From CAYZTY01 sp964444665 (lineage in GTDB: Bacteria; Planctomycetota; Phycisphaerae; Sedimentisphaerales; CAYZTY01), in NCBI GenBank assembly GCA_964444665.1, contig CAYUIE010000011.1, forward strand, positions 53,621-117,620: 64,000 bases of DNA. The letters are read 5' to 3'. Made by a program: the position numbers and the translations under genes. The notes below the pieces were generated by a model. It was not told the DNA's origin and did no database searches. It was given only the letters and a program-made list of their open reading frames with translations. Shown here piece by piece: positions 63,920-64,000 of the stretch (its first letter is position 1; each line of letters opens with the position of its first letter).

Positions 63920-63939
63920 GCGGCGGTAAAAACCGCCGC
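63920..63939. other. Perfect GC-rich hairpin next to the 16S 3' end
   Basis: GCGGCGGT pairs perfectly with ACCGCCGC around AAAA. On the minus strand it lies just downstream of the 16S rRNA 3' end and has no T-run; it may be a processing stem or a terminator of the 16S transcript. Confidence 0.6.
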
Positions 63940-63951
63940 AGTCAATATCCT

Positions 63952-64000
<49 letters not shown>

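Overview
The window looks like part of a Planctomycetota chromosome, most likely class Phycisphaerae or a relative. This rests on several lineage-style traits. There is a PEP-CTERM-tailed exported protein. There are large surface proteins with LamG, beta-helix and dockerin-like modules. PurL carries a PurS-like N-terminus, and a Sua5 domain is fused to a low-molecular-weight phosphatase. The 3' end of a 16S rRNA gene has no 23S gene directly downstream. The assignment is an inference; no taxonomy search was possible. A 100-N scaffold gap at 15798-15897 shows this is a draft assembly.

Layout. 0-3 kb: nucleotidyltransferase-like protein, TPM and LemA membrane proteins, tRNA-Lys, macro-domain hydrolase. 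3-8.6 kb: PEP-CTERM protein, two tandem paralogous proteins of unknown function, an NqrB/RnfD-type gene cut short by a repeat, AI-2E-type permease, ankyrin protein. 8.7-14 kb: a compact minus-strand operon that reads as a ubiquitin-like conjugation system (Ubl with a GG tail, E2-like protein, JAB/JAMM peptidase, E1 with an internal in-frame TAG). It faces a divergent HTH regulator, and a perfect inverted repeat lies between them. 14-17.6 kb: gene-poor stretch with copies of a repeat, a LamG protein broken by the gap, tRNA-Met. 17.7-31 kb: housekeeping block (GH3 glycosidase, purQ, purL, tyrA, accA, rpiB, Sua5-phosphatase fusion, miaB). 31-38 kb: two paralogous GT39-type glycosyltransferases with TPR tails, separated by a DpnII-like restriction-modification cassette on the opposite strand. 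38-51 kb: outer-membrane-type protein, alkaline phosphatase, DUF4139 protein, two GH10 xylanases, a GH100-like hydrolase/GT4/PIG-L deacetylase cluster and a sialate O-acetylesterase, suggesting use of acetylated plant or algal polysaccharide. 51-57.5 kb: metallophosphoesterase with a Nudix-like tail, cupin, THUMP rRNA methyltransferase, lipoprotein, a 21-bp tandem repeat and gene remnants. 57.6-64 kb: a subtilase of about 2,060 residues with three beta-helix modules and a dockerin-like end, then the 16S 3' end.

The most interesting system is the Ubl operon. All four expected activities can be argued from motifs, the genes are tightly packed, and the E1 reading frame is split by one amber codon while remaining in frame on both sides. 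Other points of note are the repeat that truncates the NqrB/RnfD gene, the exactly predictable 528-nt content of the scaffold gap, and the restriction cassette lodged between duplicated glycosyltransferase genes.
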